Origin: Rathayibacter sp. VKM Ac-2804
GTDB taxonomy: Bacteria; Actinomycetota; Actinomycetes; Actinomycetales; Microbacteriaceae
Reading direction: 5' to 3'
Length of the DNA: 64,000 bases
Assembly: GCF_009866655.1 (NCBI RefSeq)
Contig: NZ_CP047420.1
Location: forward strand, 2,604,001-2,668,000
Of the stretch, positions 18,859 to 27,068 are shown piece after piece. How positions within the stretch are numbered: position 1 is the first letter of the stretch; every line of letters begins with the position of its first letter. Under the pieces are notes generated by a model, which had not been told where the DNA came from, made no database searches, and worked only from the letters and a program-made list of their open reading frames with translations. A program made the translations under genes and the position numbers.

Positions 18859-20600
18859 CACGCGTCCTTCCCGTTCGAGTCGTTCGAGGAGCTGCGCGCG
18901 GCGGCCGCCTCGGCGGCCTTGCGCTCGGCGATGGTCTGGCGGCGGGCCGCCTCGCGCGCGGCGGAGGAGCCCTTGCCCGTGGCGCCCTTGCCCGCGACGA
19001 CCGCGTCCTGCGGCCGGAACGCGGCGCGGCCGCGGTAGACCGCGCCGAGTGCGCGCGGATCCAGTCCGGAGGCCTTGTGGCCCTCGGAGAAGAACTTGGT
19101 CGTCGCCAGCAGCTGCAGCATCGGGTGGGTGAAGAGGATCACCACCACGAGGTCGATCAGCGTCGTGATGCCGAGCGTGAGCGCGAAGCCGCGGACGCTG
19201 CCGACCGCGAGGGCGAAGAGGACGACGGCAGCGAGCAGGTTCACCATGTCCGAGGCGAAGATCGTGCGCAGCGCTCGCCGCCAGCCGGCCTCGACCGAGG
19301 ACTCGAGCCCGCGGCCGTCGCGCAGCTCGTCGCGGATCCGCTCGAAGTAGACGATGAACGAGTCGGCCGTGATGCCGATGGCCACGATCAGACCCGCGAC
19401 CCCCGCGAGCGAGAGGCGCAGTCCCTCCCGCCAGGAGAGCAGCGTCACGACGAGATAGGTGACGATCGCCGCCACCATCAGCGAGGCGATGGTCACCGCG
19501 CCGAGCACGCGGTACTGCGCGACCGAGTAGACGACGACGAGGATGAGGCCGATCAGACCCGCGAGCAGGCCGCTCGCGAGCTGGGTGGAGCCGAGCGTCG
19601 CGGAGATGCTGTCCGAGCTCTGCACCTGGAAGCCGATCGGCAGTGCGCCGTACTTCAGCTGATCGGCGAGGGTCTTCGACGACTCCTGGGTGAAGGAGCC
19701 GGAGATCTGCGCGTTGCCGTCGGTGATCGCGGCGTTCGTGGACGGCGCCGAGATGACGCGGCCGTCGAGGACGATCGCGAACTGGTTCTGCGCGCCCTGC
19801 AGGCCGACGAGACGGGAGGTGACGTCGCCGAAGGCCTGGGTGCCCTGGTCGTCGAAGGAGAGGTTGACGGCCCAGGTGCCGGTGCTGGCGCCGGAGGACG
19901 TCGTCATCAGGCCGTTCGAGGCGTCGGAGATGTCCTCGCCGGTGATCTCGACCGGGCCGAGGATGTACTTCACGGTGTTCGTGTCGTCGCAGGTGATCAG
20001 AGGCTGATCGAGCGGCGCGAGGTTCGGGTCCTGGTCGTTCAGGAACGCGCAGTCGAACGACGTGTACTGCGCCTCGAGCGCCGGCGTGACGTAGGCGAGG
20101 TCGCTGGCGCTGGTCGGCGCGGCCGTCGGCTCGGTGGCGAGCGAGGGGTCGACCGGGGTCGGCGTGGGCGACGAGGTGGACTCGCCGCCGACCGAGCTGT
20201 TCGTCGCCTGGCTGGCCACGAGGACGGGGCGGAAGTCGAGCTTCGCCGAGGCCTCGATGCGCTGCAGCGTCTCGTCGTCAGGGGTGCCCGGGATGGAGAC
20301 GACGATGTTGCTCGAGCCCTGGGTCGTGATCTCGGCCTCGGAGACGCCCGAGGCGTCGATCCGCTGGCGGATGATCGAGACGGCCTGCGTCAGCTGCTCG
20401 GAGGAGACGGTGTCGCCGTCCGTGAGCTGGGGCTGCAGCACGATCTGGGTGCCGCCCTCGAGGTCGAGCGCGAGCTTCGGCGTCCAGGAGCCGCCTCCGA
20501 AGACGACGGCGGCGGCGTTGAGGCCGACGAGCGCGAGGATCAGGACGCCGAGCCAGCTCAGCGAGCGCCTGGCCTTCCGGACGGGGGTTGATGCGGCCAC
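18858..20600 (-). CDS. secD: Protein translocase subunit SecD
   Basis: SecD partners SecF in the SecDF export complex. The 580-aa protein begins with a transmembrane helix (SLSWLGVLILALVGLNAAAVVF), then the signature LDLEGGTQIVLQP. A large extracytoplasmic domain contains a Ser/Thr/Pro-rich insert (SSVGGESTSSPTPTPVDPS). Six C-terminal helices include the conserved GLIVAIGITADSFIVYFERIRDE. The basic tail (about 520-580, Ala/Arg/Lys-rich, ending SSSNDSNGKDA) is longer than in many bacteria. It starts with GTG at 20600, ten bases after AAGG. Confidence 0.96.
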   Translation of the reverse strand: MAASTPVRKARRSLSWLGVLILALVGLNAAAVVFGGGSWTPKLALDLEGGTQIVLQPQLTDGDTVSSEQLTQAVSIIRQRIDASGVSEAEITTQGSSNIVVSIPGTPDDETLQRIEASAKLDFRPVLVASQATNSSVGGESTSSPTPTPVDPSLATEPTAAPTSASDLAYVTPALEAQYTSFDCAFLNDQDPNLAPLDQPLITCDDTNTVKYILGPVEITGEDISDASNGLMTTSSGASTGTWAVNLSFDDQGTQAFGDVTSRLVGLQGAQNQFAIVLDGRVISAPSTNAAITDGNAQISGSFTQESSKTLADQLKYGALPIGFQVQSSDSISATLGSTQLASGLLAGLIGLILVVVYSVAQYRVLGAVTIASLMVAAIVTYLVVTLLSWREGLRLSLAGVAGLIVAIGITADSFIVYFERIRDELRDGRGLESSVEAGWRRALRTIFASDMVNLLAAVVLFALAVGSVRGFALTLGITTLIDLVVVILFTHPMLQLLATTKFFSEGHKASGLDPRALGAVYRGRAAFRPQDAVVAGKGATGKGSSAAREAARRQTIAERKAAEAAAARSSSNDSNGKDA

Positions 20601-20727
20601 CCAGGGCTCACCTTCTTCTTCGGTCGGCGCCGGCTCTCCGGCCGACGCTGGCTCTGCGGTCGACGTCGATCCTCGCGCAGGCGCCGACCCCGAGGGTGGC
20701 GCCGGTCGTCCGATCGACGGTCTTCGT

Positions 20728-20745
20728 TCCGGGGCGCACCCCGGA
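20728..20745 (-). terminator. Hairpin between yajC and secD
   Basis: TCCGGGG-CGCA-CCCCGGA forms a perfect 7-bp stem with a 4-nt loop in the 192-bp gap between yajC and secD. Together with the hairpin at 20753-20786 it could terminate or attenuate transcription leaving yajC, separating its level from secDF. Confidence 0.45.
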
Positions 20746-20752
20746 CGTGGAA

Positions 20753-20786
20753 GGGCGGGCGGGATGCCGATGCACCCTGCCCGCCC
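20753..20786 (-). terminator. Terminator-like hairpin immediately after yajC
   Basis: GGGCGGGC pairs with GCCCGCCC across an 18-nt loop six bases downstream of the yajC stop on the minus strand. It is the first of two hairpins met by RNA polymerase after yajC. Confidence 0.45.
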
Positions 20787-20792
20787 TGGAGA

Positions 20793-21197
20793 CTACTGCG
20801 CGTCGGGCCTGCGGTCGCGCTCGACCGGGTCGACCAGCGGGTCGGACGTGTGCGCGGCGTCGCGCTCGCCGAACGCGGGCGACTCGACGGCCGCCACGGT
20901 CTCGGTCCCGTCCTCGTCGGCGACGACGGCGTTCTCGGTCGGGTCGATCAGGCGGGCGATGGCCTGGCGGTGGATCGTCAGGAGCGTGCCGGGGGTCGAC
21001 TCGATGACGATCTTGTTCTCGTCGTCGTCGATCGAGACGACGGTGCCGAACAGTCCGGAGCCGGTCATCAGCTCGACGCCGGGGACGAGCCCGGTCTTCA
21101 TCTTCTCCGCCTCGCGCTGCCGCTTCTTGTTGTTGCGGAACATGAAGATGATCATCACGGCGAGAAGCAGGACGAGCAGGATGATCGTCGGATCCAT
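20793..21197 (-). CDS. yajC: Preprotein translocase subunit YajC
   Basis: YajC is a small membrane protein associated with SecDF. The 134-aa sequence has one N-terminal helix (about 4-20, TIILLVLLLAVMIIFMF), the basic turn RNNKKRQREAEK and the conserved domain LVPGVELMTGSGLFGTVVSIDDDENKIVIES. The last ~45 residues are acidic and low in conservation, an actinobacterial feature. The ATG at 21197 is preceded by a purine-rich GGAAGG. It lies between ruvB and secD, the usual order. Confidence 0.95.
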   Translation of the reverse strand: MDPTIILLVLLLAVMIIFMFRNNKKRQREAEKMKTGLVPGVELMTGSGLFGTVVSIDDDENKIVIESTPGTLLTIHRQAIARLIDPTENAVVADEDGTETVAAVESPAFGERDAAHTSDPLVDPVERDRRPDAQ

Positions 21198-21278
21198 GGG
21201 TGAGCCTTCCGGAGTTGAGGGTGACCCGCCGCGGGCCCGAGTGCTGTGTGCACAAGGGGTGGCGCTGGCGGATCGAGC

Positions 21279-21291
21279 GGCCCGTCGGGCC
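21279..21291 (-). terminator. Short palindrome downstream of ruvB
   Basis: GGCCCG-T-CGGGCC is a perfect 6-bp inverted repeat with a single central base, 8 bp after the ruvB stop on the minus strand. It may be a weak terminator or a protein site upstream of yajC. Confidence 0.3.
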
Positions 21292-21298
21292 TTGAAGA

Positions 21299-22345
21299 TT
21301 ATAGGTCATCTCCGAACAGGGGCCGCTGGGAGACCGCGGCCGCACCCCCGCGCGGATCCACGCCGAAATGCCGGTAGGCGGCCGGCGTCGCGACGCGCCC
21401 TCGCGGCGTGCGGGTGAGCAGCCCTATCCGGACGAGGAACGGCTCGACGACCGCCTCGACCGTCTCCGCCTCCTCGCCGACCGAGACCGCGAGCGTGTTG
21501 AGGCCGACCGGCCCGCCGTCGAAGCGGGTGAGGACGATGTCCATCACGGCGCGGTCGAGGCGGTCGAGGCCGAGCTCGTCCACGTCGTAGAGATCGAGCG
21601 CCGCGCGCACGGCGGTCACGTCGGCGCGGCCTCCGTGCACGAGCGCGAAGTCGCGGACCCGGCGCAGCAGGCGGTTCGCGATGCGCGGGGTGCCCCGGCA
21701 GCGGCCGGCGATCTCGGCGACCGCCTCGCCGTCGATGTCGAGGTCGAGCAGGCGCGCGGCGCGGGTGAGCACCTGGCGCAGCTCGTCCTCGGCGTAGAAC
21801 TCGAGGTGGGCGGTGAAGCCGAAGCGGTCGCGCAGCGGATTCGGCAGGAGACCCGAGCGGGTCGTCGCTCCGACGAGGGTGAACGGCGCGAGATCCAGGG
21901 GGACGGAGGTCGCGCCGGCGCCCTTGCCGACCATGATGTCGATCCGGAAGTCCTCCATCGCGAGGTAGAGCATCTCCTCGGCGGAGCGCGCCATCCGGTG
22001 GATCTCGTCGATGAAGAGGATCTCGCCCGGCAGCAGCGAGGAGAGGACGGCCGCGAGGTCGCCGGCGTGCTGGATCGCGGGGCCGCTGGACATCCGCAGC
22101 GGCGAGGAGCTCTCCTCCGCGACGATCATCGCCAGGGTGGTCTTGCCCAGACCGGGCGGGCCTGCCAGCAGGATGTGGTCGGGGGTGCGGCCCTGCATCG
22201 CCGCCGCCTTGAGCAGCAGCTCGAGCTGACCGCGGACCTTGCGCTGGCCGACGAACTCGCCCAGGTTCTTCGGGCGCAGCGCCCCCTCGAAGGCGATCTC
22301 GGCCTCGGAGGCGACCTCCGGGCCCATCACGTCGTCGCCGCTCAC
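21299..22345 (-). CDS. ruvB: Holliday junction branch-migration ATPase RuvB
   Basis: RuvB is the hexameric AAA+ motor that drives branch migration with RuvA. The 348-aa protein has [18 protein letters not shown], Walker [10 protein letters not shown], Walker [10 protein letters not shown], sensor [18 protein letters not shown], and a C-terminal winged helix (QRPLFGDDL end). The GTG start overlaps the ruvA stop as GTGA. The order ruvC-ruvA-ruvB with full coupling is seen here, and all three components are intact. Confidence 0.98.
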   Translation of the reverse strand: MSGDDVMGPEVASEAEIAFEGALRPKNLGEFVGQRKVRGQLELLLKAAAMQGRTPDHILLAGPPGLGKTTLAMIVAEESSSPLRMSSGPAIQHAGDLAAVLSSLLPGEILFIDEIHRMARSAEEMLYLAMEDFRIDIMVGKGAGATSVPLDLAPFTLVGATTRSGLLPNPLRDRFGFTAHLEFYAEDELRQVLTRAARLLDLDIDGEAVAEIAGRCRGTPRIANRLLRRVRDFALVHGGRADVTAVRAALDLYDVDELGLDRLDRAVMDIVLTRFDGGPVGLNTLAVSVGEEAETVEAVVEPFLVRIGLLTRTPRGRVATPAAYRHFGVDPRGGAAAVSQRPLFGDDL

Positions 22346-22947
22346 GAGCGGGCCGCCGGACCGAGTCGGGCCAGCGCGAGCCGGAGCAGCGACTGCACGC
22401 TCGCCGCGTCGGACGCCTGGGCGTCGAGCAGGATCTCGTCGACGACCTCGGCGGCGACCCGCTCGGGCCAGCCGAGGCCGACGAGCGCCGACAGGACGCT
22501 CTGCGCGGCCGTCGCGCCCGGACCGGAGCCGCGGGCGGCGCGCGGGCGGACGGCGAGCTTGCCCGCGAGCGACAGGATGATGAGCTTCGCGGTCTTGGGA
22601 CCGATGCCGGAGACCTTGCGGAAGACGGCGTCGTCCTCGTCGGCGACGGCCTGCGCGATGCGCTCGGGCTCGACCGCGCCGAGGACGCCGAGCGCGGACT
22701 TGGGGCCGACACCGGTGACGCCGATCAGGAGCTCGAAGATCTCGAGCTGCTCCTCGTCGGGGAAGCCGTAGAGGGTCAGCGAGTCCTCGCGCACGATCAG
22801 CGTCGTGGTCAGCACGGTCTCGTCGCCGACCCGCAGCTCGAGGGCGTGCTGCGGCGTGACGTTGACCGCGTAGCCGACGCCGTGGACGTCGACGACGGCG
22901 AGGCTCCCGCGGGCGGAGAGGACGGTGCCGCGGAGGGAGGAGATCAC
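22342..22947 (-). CDS. ruvA: Holliday junction DNA-binding protein RuvA
   Basis: RuvA binds four-way junctions and loads RuvB. The 201-aa protein opens with an OB fold ([26 protein letters not shown]) and has two helix-hairpin-helix motifs ([18 protein letters not shown] and [16 protein letters not shown]). After a Gly/Ala linker the C-terminal RuvB-contact domain runs from about 150 to 195. Its GTG start overlaps the ruvC stop as GTGA. Length and order are standard. Confidence 0.97.
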   Translation of the reverse strand: MISSLRGTVLSARGSLAVVDVHGVGYAVNVTPQHALELRVGDETVLTTTLIVREDSLTLYGFPDEEQLEIFELLIGVTGVGPKSALGVLGAVEPERIAQAVADEDDAVFRKVSGIGPKTAKLIILSLAGKLAVRPRAARGSGPGATAAQSVLSALVGLGWPERVAAEVVDEILLDAQASDAASVQSLLRLALARLGPAARS

Positions 22948-23525
22948 CGCGTCAGTCTAGAGGCTCGAACAGGCGTTCGAGTGGAGGCCTCCGCGGCGCG
23001 CCAGGCGCGCTGCGCCGCGGTCTCCCCCTCGGCGGCGGCGGGGCCCGCGGCCATCGGTCCGCGCCAGGCGTGGCAGACGGCGAGGGCGAGGGCGTCGGCC
23101 GCGTCGGCCGGCTTCGGCGGGGCGTCGAGCCGGAGGATCCGCTGGATCATCGTGGTGACCTGGCGCTTGTCGGCCGCTCCGTAGCCGGTGACCGCGGCCT
23201 TCACCTCGCTGGGCGTGTGCATGCCGACGACGAGGTCGCGGCGGGCGGCGGCCACCAGGGCGACGCCGCTGATCTGGGCGATGCCCATCACGGTGCTCAC
23301 GTTGTTCTGGGCGAAGACGCGCTCGATCGCGACGGCATCGGGCCGGTGCTCGTCGAGCAGCGCCTCGATCCCGTCGCCGAGGGCGAGCAGCCGGCGCTCG
23401 AGCGGCGCGTCGGGAGGGGTGCGCAGGACGCTGACGTGCACGAGCGTCGCCCGGCGGTCGCGGCCGACGTCGACGATGCCCACGCCGCACCGGGTGAGCC
23501 CCGGGTCGATCCCGAGGACGCGCAT
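22944..23525 (-). CDS. ruvC: Crossover junction endodeoxyribonuclease RuvC
   Basis: RuvC cleaves Holliday junctions symmetrically. The 193-aa protein has the RNase H-like core [19 protein letters not shown] (first catalytic Asp7), [20 protein letters not shown] with the catalytic Glu, and the C-terminal [15 protein letters not shown] holding the remaining acidic residues. The last ~30 residues ([18 protein letters not shown] onward) form a variable tail. The ATG is 36 bp downstream of the yebC stop. Confidence 0.97.
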   Translation of the reverse strand: MRVLGIDPGLTRCGVGIVDVGRDRRATLVHVSVLRTPPDAPLERRLLALGDGIEALLDEHRPDAVAIERVFAQNNVSTVMGIAQISGVALVAAARRDLVVGMHTPSEVKAAVTGYGAADKRQVTTMIQRILRLDAPPKPADAADALALAVCHAWRGPMAAGPAAAEGETAAQRAWRAAEASTRTPVRASRLTR

Positions 23526-23561
23526 CAGCGCGCCCGCCGGGGACGAGCCGGGGTCACCGGG

Positions 23562-24326
23562 TCACTCCTCGTCGTTCTCGAGCTCGGCCCGGACCTCGGG
23601 CGTGATGTCGAGGTTCGTGTAGACGTTCTGCACGTCGTCCGAGTCCTCGAGGGCGTCGATGAGGCGGAAGACCTTGCGCGCCGTCTCGGCGTCGGCCTCG
23701 ACCTGCAGCGAGGCGACGAACTCGACGTCGGCGGCGTCGTAGTCGATGCCGGCCTCCTGCAGCGCCGTGCGCGCCGGGACCAGCTCGGCGGCCTCGGTGC
23801 GGACCTCGAAGGACTCGCCGTGGTCGATGACGTCGTCGACGCCGAAGTCGAGGACCGCGCCGAGCACGTCGTCCTCGGTGACGCCGCCGCCGTGCGGGAC
23901 GGTGATGACGCCCTTGCGCGCGAAGTTGTAGGCGACGCTGCCCGGGTCGGCCATGGTGCCGCCGTTGCGGGTCATCGCGGTGCGGACGTCCGCGGCGGCG
24001 CGGTTCTTGTTGTCGGTGAGGCACTCGACGAGCAGCGCGATGCCATTCGGGCCGTAGGCCTCGTACATGATCGTCGTGTAGTCGATGACCTCGCCGGTGA
24101 GGCCCGCACCGCGCTTGATCGCGCGGTCGATGTTGTCGTTCGGGACCGAGGTCTTCTTCGCCTTCTGCACGGCGTCGACGAGCGTCGGGTTGCCGGACAT
24201 GTCGGCGCCGCCGATCTTGGCGGCCACCTCGATGTTCTTGATCAGCTTGGCGAAGGACTTCGCGCGACGCGAGTCCTTGATCGCCTTCTGGTGCTTGGTC
24301 GTGGCCCACTTGGAATGCCCGGACAC
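23562..24326 (-). CDS. yebC: YebC/PmpR-family DNA-binding or translation regulator
   Basis: The 254-aa protein begins [18 protein letters not shown] and continues [27 protein letters not shown], the family signature. The family was described as transcriptional regulators; recent work links members to relief of ribosome stalling, so the molecular role here is open. GTG at 24326 is preceded by GAGGGAG; the longer reading is unsupported. A TACACT hexamer near 24387-24392 may be its -10. It stands at its usual place before ruvC. In many actinobacteria pdxT precedes it directly, whereas here 3.6 kb (the exported-protein array and an Fpg-like gene) separates the two. Confidence 0.95.
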   Translation of the reverse strand: MSGHSKWATTKHQKAIKDSRRAKSFAKLIKNIEVAAKIGGADMSGNPTLVDAVQKAKKTSVPNDNIDRAIKRGAGLTGEVIDYTTIMYEAYGPNGIALLVECLTDNKNRAAADVRTAMTRNGGTMADPGSVAYNFARKGVITVPHGGGVTEDDVLGAVLDFGVDDVIDHGESFEVRTEAAELVPARTALQEAGIDYDAADVEFVASLQVEADAETARKVFRLIDALEDSDDVQNVYTNLDITPEVRAELENDEE

Positions 24327-24386
24327 GGTGCTCCCTCGGAAATCTCGATTCGTGCGACTCCCGCGGGCGCCGCTGATGGCTGGTCC

Positions 24387-24392
24387 AGTGTA
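24387..24392 (-). promoter_or_regulatory. Candidate -10 box of the yebC-ruvCAB transcript
   Basis: Read on the minus strand this is TACACT, fitting the TANNNT pattern about 60 bp upstream of the yebC GTG. The -35 region is not recognisable. Confidence 0.3.
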
Positions 24393-24465
24393 ATCGAGCG
24401 CCGGACGGGGCGGCCCGAGCCGCGCCCGCGTCGGGCGAGGCGCCCGGGCGCGGCCGCTCCGGCAC

Positions 24466-24504
24466 GGATCCGGCCACCGTGGGCAGCCGCCGCCAGGAAT
24501 GCCC
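24466..24504 (+). repeat. Conserved upstream block, copy 1 of the tandem array
   Basis: This 39-bp block starts GGATCCGGCCACC and ends CGCCGCCAGGAATGCCC. It aligns with blocks at 25281, 26112 and, more weakly, 26926. It ends 97 bp before the ATG of the first exported-protein gene, so it probably lies in or near the promoter. Spacing to the next block is 815 bp. Confidence 0.6.
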
Positions 24505-24601
24505 GGAGAGGCGGGGACCGCCTCGATGATGGGCGCGGAGCGGAGCACGCACCCGCGCCCTCCCTCCCTCCCGATCAGGACGACGAGAACGAGGACGCAC
24601 G

Positions 24602-25189
24602 ATGACGATGGAGAAGCACGACCGAGACGACCGCGGCCACGGCCCCGCACCGGCGCCGGACCTCCTCCGCCGATCGGCCCTGGCCGTCGCGTGGTCGACC
24701 CCGGTGATCGCCGCCGCCGTCGCGGCCCCGGGAGCGGCGGCGTCGACCTCCGTCGACGGGACCTTCGTCGGGGTCCAGGTGCTCGCGCCGCCCGACGCCG
24801 TCGGCCGCTTCGACGTCGTCCTCTTCCTGAACGCCAGGGCGCGCGTCGGGTCGCCGGTGGTGCTGCGGCGGCAGGCCCGGTTCACCATCACCACCGACCA
24901 GGACGTCGCGCGGTGGTCCGAGTGGGTCGTGCCGGACGGTCCTCGGGCCAGCCACATCGTGGTCCCTCCCGGAACGTACCCGAGCACGGCCTCCTACACG
25001 ATCAACGGGGTGAGCACGGTCGTCGCCGACGCCGGCGTCCGCTCCTACGTCTCGTACCTCCAGGAGGATCCCCCCGGCCGCCATCGGGTGAGGGCGGCCG
25101 TCGAGAGGGGCCCGGTCTACCCGGGTCTCTACCCGTCGGCGGTCGGCCGCTACGGAGCGCGGTTCGGCGAGGCCACCGTCGAGACCTGA
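24602..25189 (+). CDS. Exported paralogue 1 of a tandem family (unknown function)
   Basis: The 195-aa protein has an N-terminal signal: a charged leader, twin arginines in [11 protein letters not shown], the hydrophobic stretch [12 protein letters not shown] and a probable cleavage at GAAA/S near residue 48. Tat export is possible. The mature part starts DGTFVGV and has a shared core: [10 protein letters not shown], a V-x-G-P turn, VVPPGTYP and a following YTI. The tail is [12 protein letters not shown]. No cysteine or LPXTG is visible. Alternating hydrophobic residues suggest a beta-sandwich, but this is inference. GAGGA precedes the ATG. Two homologous genes follow in tandem. I do not recognise the family. 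Confidence 0.75.
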   Translation: MTMEKHDRDDRGHGPAPAPDLLRRSALAVAWSTPVIAAAVAAPGAAASTSVDGTFVGVQVLAPPDAVGRFDVVLFLNARARVGSPVVLRRQARFTITTDQDVARWSEWVVPDGPRASHIVVPPGTYPSTASYTINGVSTVVADAGVRSYVSYLQEDPPGRHRVRAAVERGPVYPGLYPSAVGRYGARFGEATVET

Positions 25190-25220
25190 CGAGCCGCTCC
25201 GGCCACCGCGGAGGCCCCGT

Positions 25221-25247
25221 CGTCCGCGACAGGGCTGTCGGCGGACG
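25221..25247 (+). terminator. Hairpin after paralogue 1
   Basis: CGTCCGC-GACAG and CTGTCGGCGGACG pair as a 12-bp stem with one bulged base and a two-base apex, about 30 bp after the first exported-protein gene. It would separate this gene from the second. Confidence 0.5.
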
Positions 25248-25280
25248 GTCGGAGTCGCCACCGAGACCGTGCTCCTCGGC

Positions 25281-25319
25281 GGATCCTGCCAGGCGGCACC
25301 GTCGCCGCCAGGAATTCCC
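25281..25319 (+). repeat. Conserved upstream block, copy 2
   Basis: The block GGATCCTGCCAGGCGGCACC...GCCAGGAATTCCC is a near match to copy 1 in its two ends and to copy 3 in its middle. It ends 87 bp before the ATG of paralogue 2, the same distance as copy 3 from its gene. Confidence 0.65.
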
Positions 25320-25406
25320 GTCTTCCAACCTCGGGTCGGAAGGGTGATGCGGGCGCAGGAACGCTCTGCGCCACCCCCGCTGTTCGAACGAGGACGAGGA
25401 CACCCC

Positions 25407-25907
25407 ATGACGCAGGACTTCCACCACGACGACGATCTCCGCTCGGCTCGGCCCCCGGGAATCGCGCGCCGCACCGCGGTCGCGGCCGCCTGGTCGACCC
25501 CGGTGATCGCCGCCGCCGTCGCCGCACCCGGCGCCTCCGCCTCCCCCGCACCGGTCGGCGTCGGCACCTTCGTCGGCGTCAGCTTCCAGGGGATCCTCCC
25601 CCGCGGCTTCCAGACCAGGGTCTTCGTGAACGGGGACCGGACCGCCGCCGGGCAGATCGTGCTCGCGGAGGACGTCGAGGTCCGGATCACGGTCGAGCAC
25701 GACGTCGAGTCCTGGGGGACCGGAGTCGTCCCCGAGGGACCCGGAATCGGGCGCTACCTGGTTCCCGCCGGCTCCTTCCCGGCCAACTACAGCTACGCCC
25801 TCGGCTCCGGACGTGCTTGGGTCTCGCTGCCGAGCAGTCCCCCGACCACTCGCCTCACCGACAGCCCGAGGGGCACCTTCTCCGCGACCATCGCGATCGT
25901 GCGATGA
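25407..25907 (+). CDS. Exported paralogue 2, ending at a premature TGA
   Basis: The 166-aa protein has the same organisation as its neighbours: signal ARRTAVAAAW then [12 protein letters not shown] with likely cleavage at GASA/S, then GTFVGV and a core with ITVEHDVESW, a V-x-E-G-P turn and LVPAGSFP. The frame ends IAIVR-TGA. In both sisters the residue at this point is the glycine of RGPVY, and the frame here stays open for exactly 25 more codons, matching their tails. So either a GGA-to-TGA change truncated the protein, or the TGA, which is followed by C, is read through at some level. The ATG at 25407 follows GAGGA. Function unknown. Confidence 0.72.
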   Translation: MTQDFHHDDDLRSARPPGIARRTAVAAAWSTPVIAAAVAAPGASASPAPVGVGTFVGVSFQGILPRGFQTRVFVNGDRTAAGQIVLAEDVEVRITVEHDVESWGTGVVPEGPGIGRYLVPAGSFPANYSYALGSGRAWVSLPSSPPTTRLTDSPRGTFSATIAIVR

Positions 25908-25985
25908 CCGGTCTGGCCGGGCCCCGACCCCTCGGTCACGCTCGGATGGGGTCTGCCGTCCGCCACCCGCACCATCGACGTCTGA
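25908..25985 (+). pseudogene. Untranslated or read-through tail of paralogue 2
   Basis: In frame with paralogue 2 and directly after its TGA, 25 codons begin PVWPGPDPS and end with TGA at 25983-25985. Paralogues 1 and 3 also have exactly 25 residues after the corresponding glycine, beginning PVYPGLYPS and PVYVGPDPS. The preserved frame and length show that the segment was coding recently. The rest of the gap 25986-26237 holds only upstream block 3 and a ribosome site. Confidence 0.65.
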
Positions 25986-26111
25986 CCGGAGCACCTCGCG
26001 TGATCCGTACAGGTGGCACGGCAGGGACGTGACAGGGCCTCCACCTCCTCTGTCGCAGCCGGGCGGGTTCGCCTGCGCCCACGCCGATCGACCGTCGCCG
26101 TGCGCGGCGGC

Positions 26112-26150
26112 GGATCGAGCCAGGCGGCACTTCGCCCGCCAGAGCTTCAT
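26112..26150 (+). repeat. Conserved upstream block, copy 3
   Basis: GGATCGAGCCAGGCGGCACTT then CGCCCGCCAGAG corresponds to copy 2, with the sequence GCCAGGCGGCAC identical. It ends 87 bp before the ATG of paralogue 3. Spacing from copy 2 is 831 bp. Confidence 0.65.
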
Positions 26151-26237
26151 CACTCGCCTCCCTGCGCAGGCAGAGTAGCCGCGGCGCAGCGGCCTCCGCT
26201 GCAGTCCGGTCGACGCCAACGAGAACGAGGACCCACG

Positions 26238-26822
26238 ATGACAGAAGACCAGCAGCGCCCGCAGCGCGACCGTCCCCGCCCGTCCGACTCGCCGGGAATC
26301 GCTCGCCGGACCGCGGTCGCCGCCGCGTGGACGGCCCCGGTGATCGCCGCCGCGGTCGCGGCCCCCGGCGCCTCGGCGTCTCCCGCTCCCGTGACGGCCT
26401 CGACCTTCGTCGGGGTGACGGTCACCTCGTTGAGGGTCGGCACCTTCGGCGTCACGGGCTTCATCAACATGATCGGGACCCCCGGGTCGGTCGTCCAGCT
26501 GGCGGAGGAGACCTGGATGGACATCACGACGGACCACGACGTCTCGCGCTGGGACGGCCGACTCGTCGTGATCGGTCCCCGGGCCGCCCGCCTGATCATC
26601 CCTGTCGGTCCCTACCCCGTGGCCCGGACGTACATGATCCGCGGCCAGACCGTCTCGCTCGCGTTCGCCGGCGCCACGTACACCTCCTCCCTCACTGCCG
26701 AGCCGAAAGGACGATTCATCGCGACGGCCACCGTCACCCGCGGTCCCGTCTACGTGGGGCCCGACCCGAGCGCCGCGAGCCAGTTCGGAGCGACGACCTC
26801 GACGGCGAGGGTGCCGAACTGA
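26238..26822 (+). CDS. Exported paralogue 3 of the tandem family
   Basis: The 194-aa protein has the signal ARRTAVAAAW then [12 protein letters not shown], a likely cut at GASA/S near residue 53, and STFVGVTV at the start of the mature part. The shared core ITTDHDVSRW, VVIGPRAARLIIPVGPYP and YMI follows. Its tail RGPVYVGPDPSAAS is closest to paralogue 1 in structure and to the broken tail of paralogue 2 in sequence (GPDPS). The ATG follows GAGGA. No cysteines, anchors or known domains are seen. Clean secretion into the medium or wall space is the simplest reading. Function unknown. Confidence 0.75.
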   Translation: MTEDQQRPQRDRPRPSDSPGIARRTAVAAAWTAPVIAAAVAAPGASASPAPVTASTFVGVTVTSLRVGTFGVTGFINMIGTPGSVVQLAEETWMDITTDHDVSRWDGRLVVIGPRAARLIIPVGPYPVARTYMIRGQTVSLAFAGATYTSSLTAEPKGRFIATATVTRGPVYVGPDPSAASQFGATTSTARVPN

Positions 26823-26925
26823 GACGACGCGCGCACCCGTCCTGTCGCAGCCGAGACGGGTACGACGACGTCCTGGAGTTCGAGTCGAGCGCGGGGCGCC
26901 ACCCGCCGACCGCTCGACGGGAGGC

Positions 26926-26964
26926 GTCCCGAGCCAGTCGGCACAGTTCCCGCCGGCGATGTCC
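26926..26964 (+). repeat. Degenerate upstream block, copy 4 (array remnant)
   Basis: The sequence GAGCCAGTCGGCACAG then TTCCCGCCGG matches copy 3 over GAGCCAG-CGGCAC and the following CCCGCC. It stands 814 bp after copy 3, the regular array period, but no paralogue follows: the Fpg-like gene ends about 105 bp downstream. It is probably a leftover of the fourth unit or the repeat that mediated duplication. Confidence 0.5.
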
Positions 26965-27068
26965 ACGTCCCGCCCCGCAGTCGACTCGCCGTGGACACCG
27001 GAGACGTCCTCTCAGCGATACCCGCGCGCCGGCGATCTCCGTCCGTCCGACCCCGCCGGAGTGGTGCG

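Noticed and set aside
25905..25907. Selenocysteine at the TGA of paralogue 2
   Set aside because: The sisters have glycine, not cysteine, at this place, no downstream SECIS-like hairpin was obvious, and no selenocysteine machinery is in the window.
24602..26822. Tandem paralogues as a sortase-anchored or lipoprotein cluster
   Set aside because: No LPXTG-like motif, no C-terminal hydrophobic tail and no lipobox cysteine is present in any of the three proteins.
24575..26966. Long minus-strand open frames over the tandem exported-protein genes
   Set aside because: The plus-strand proteins have signal peptides, paralogy, conserved motifs and GAGGA sites; the antisense frames are repetitive and show no recognisable domain.
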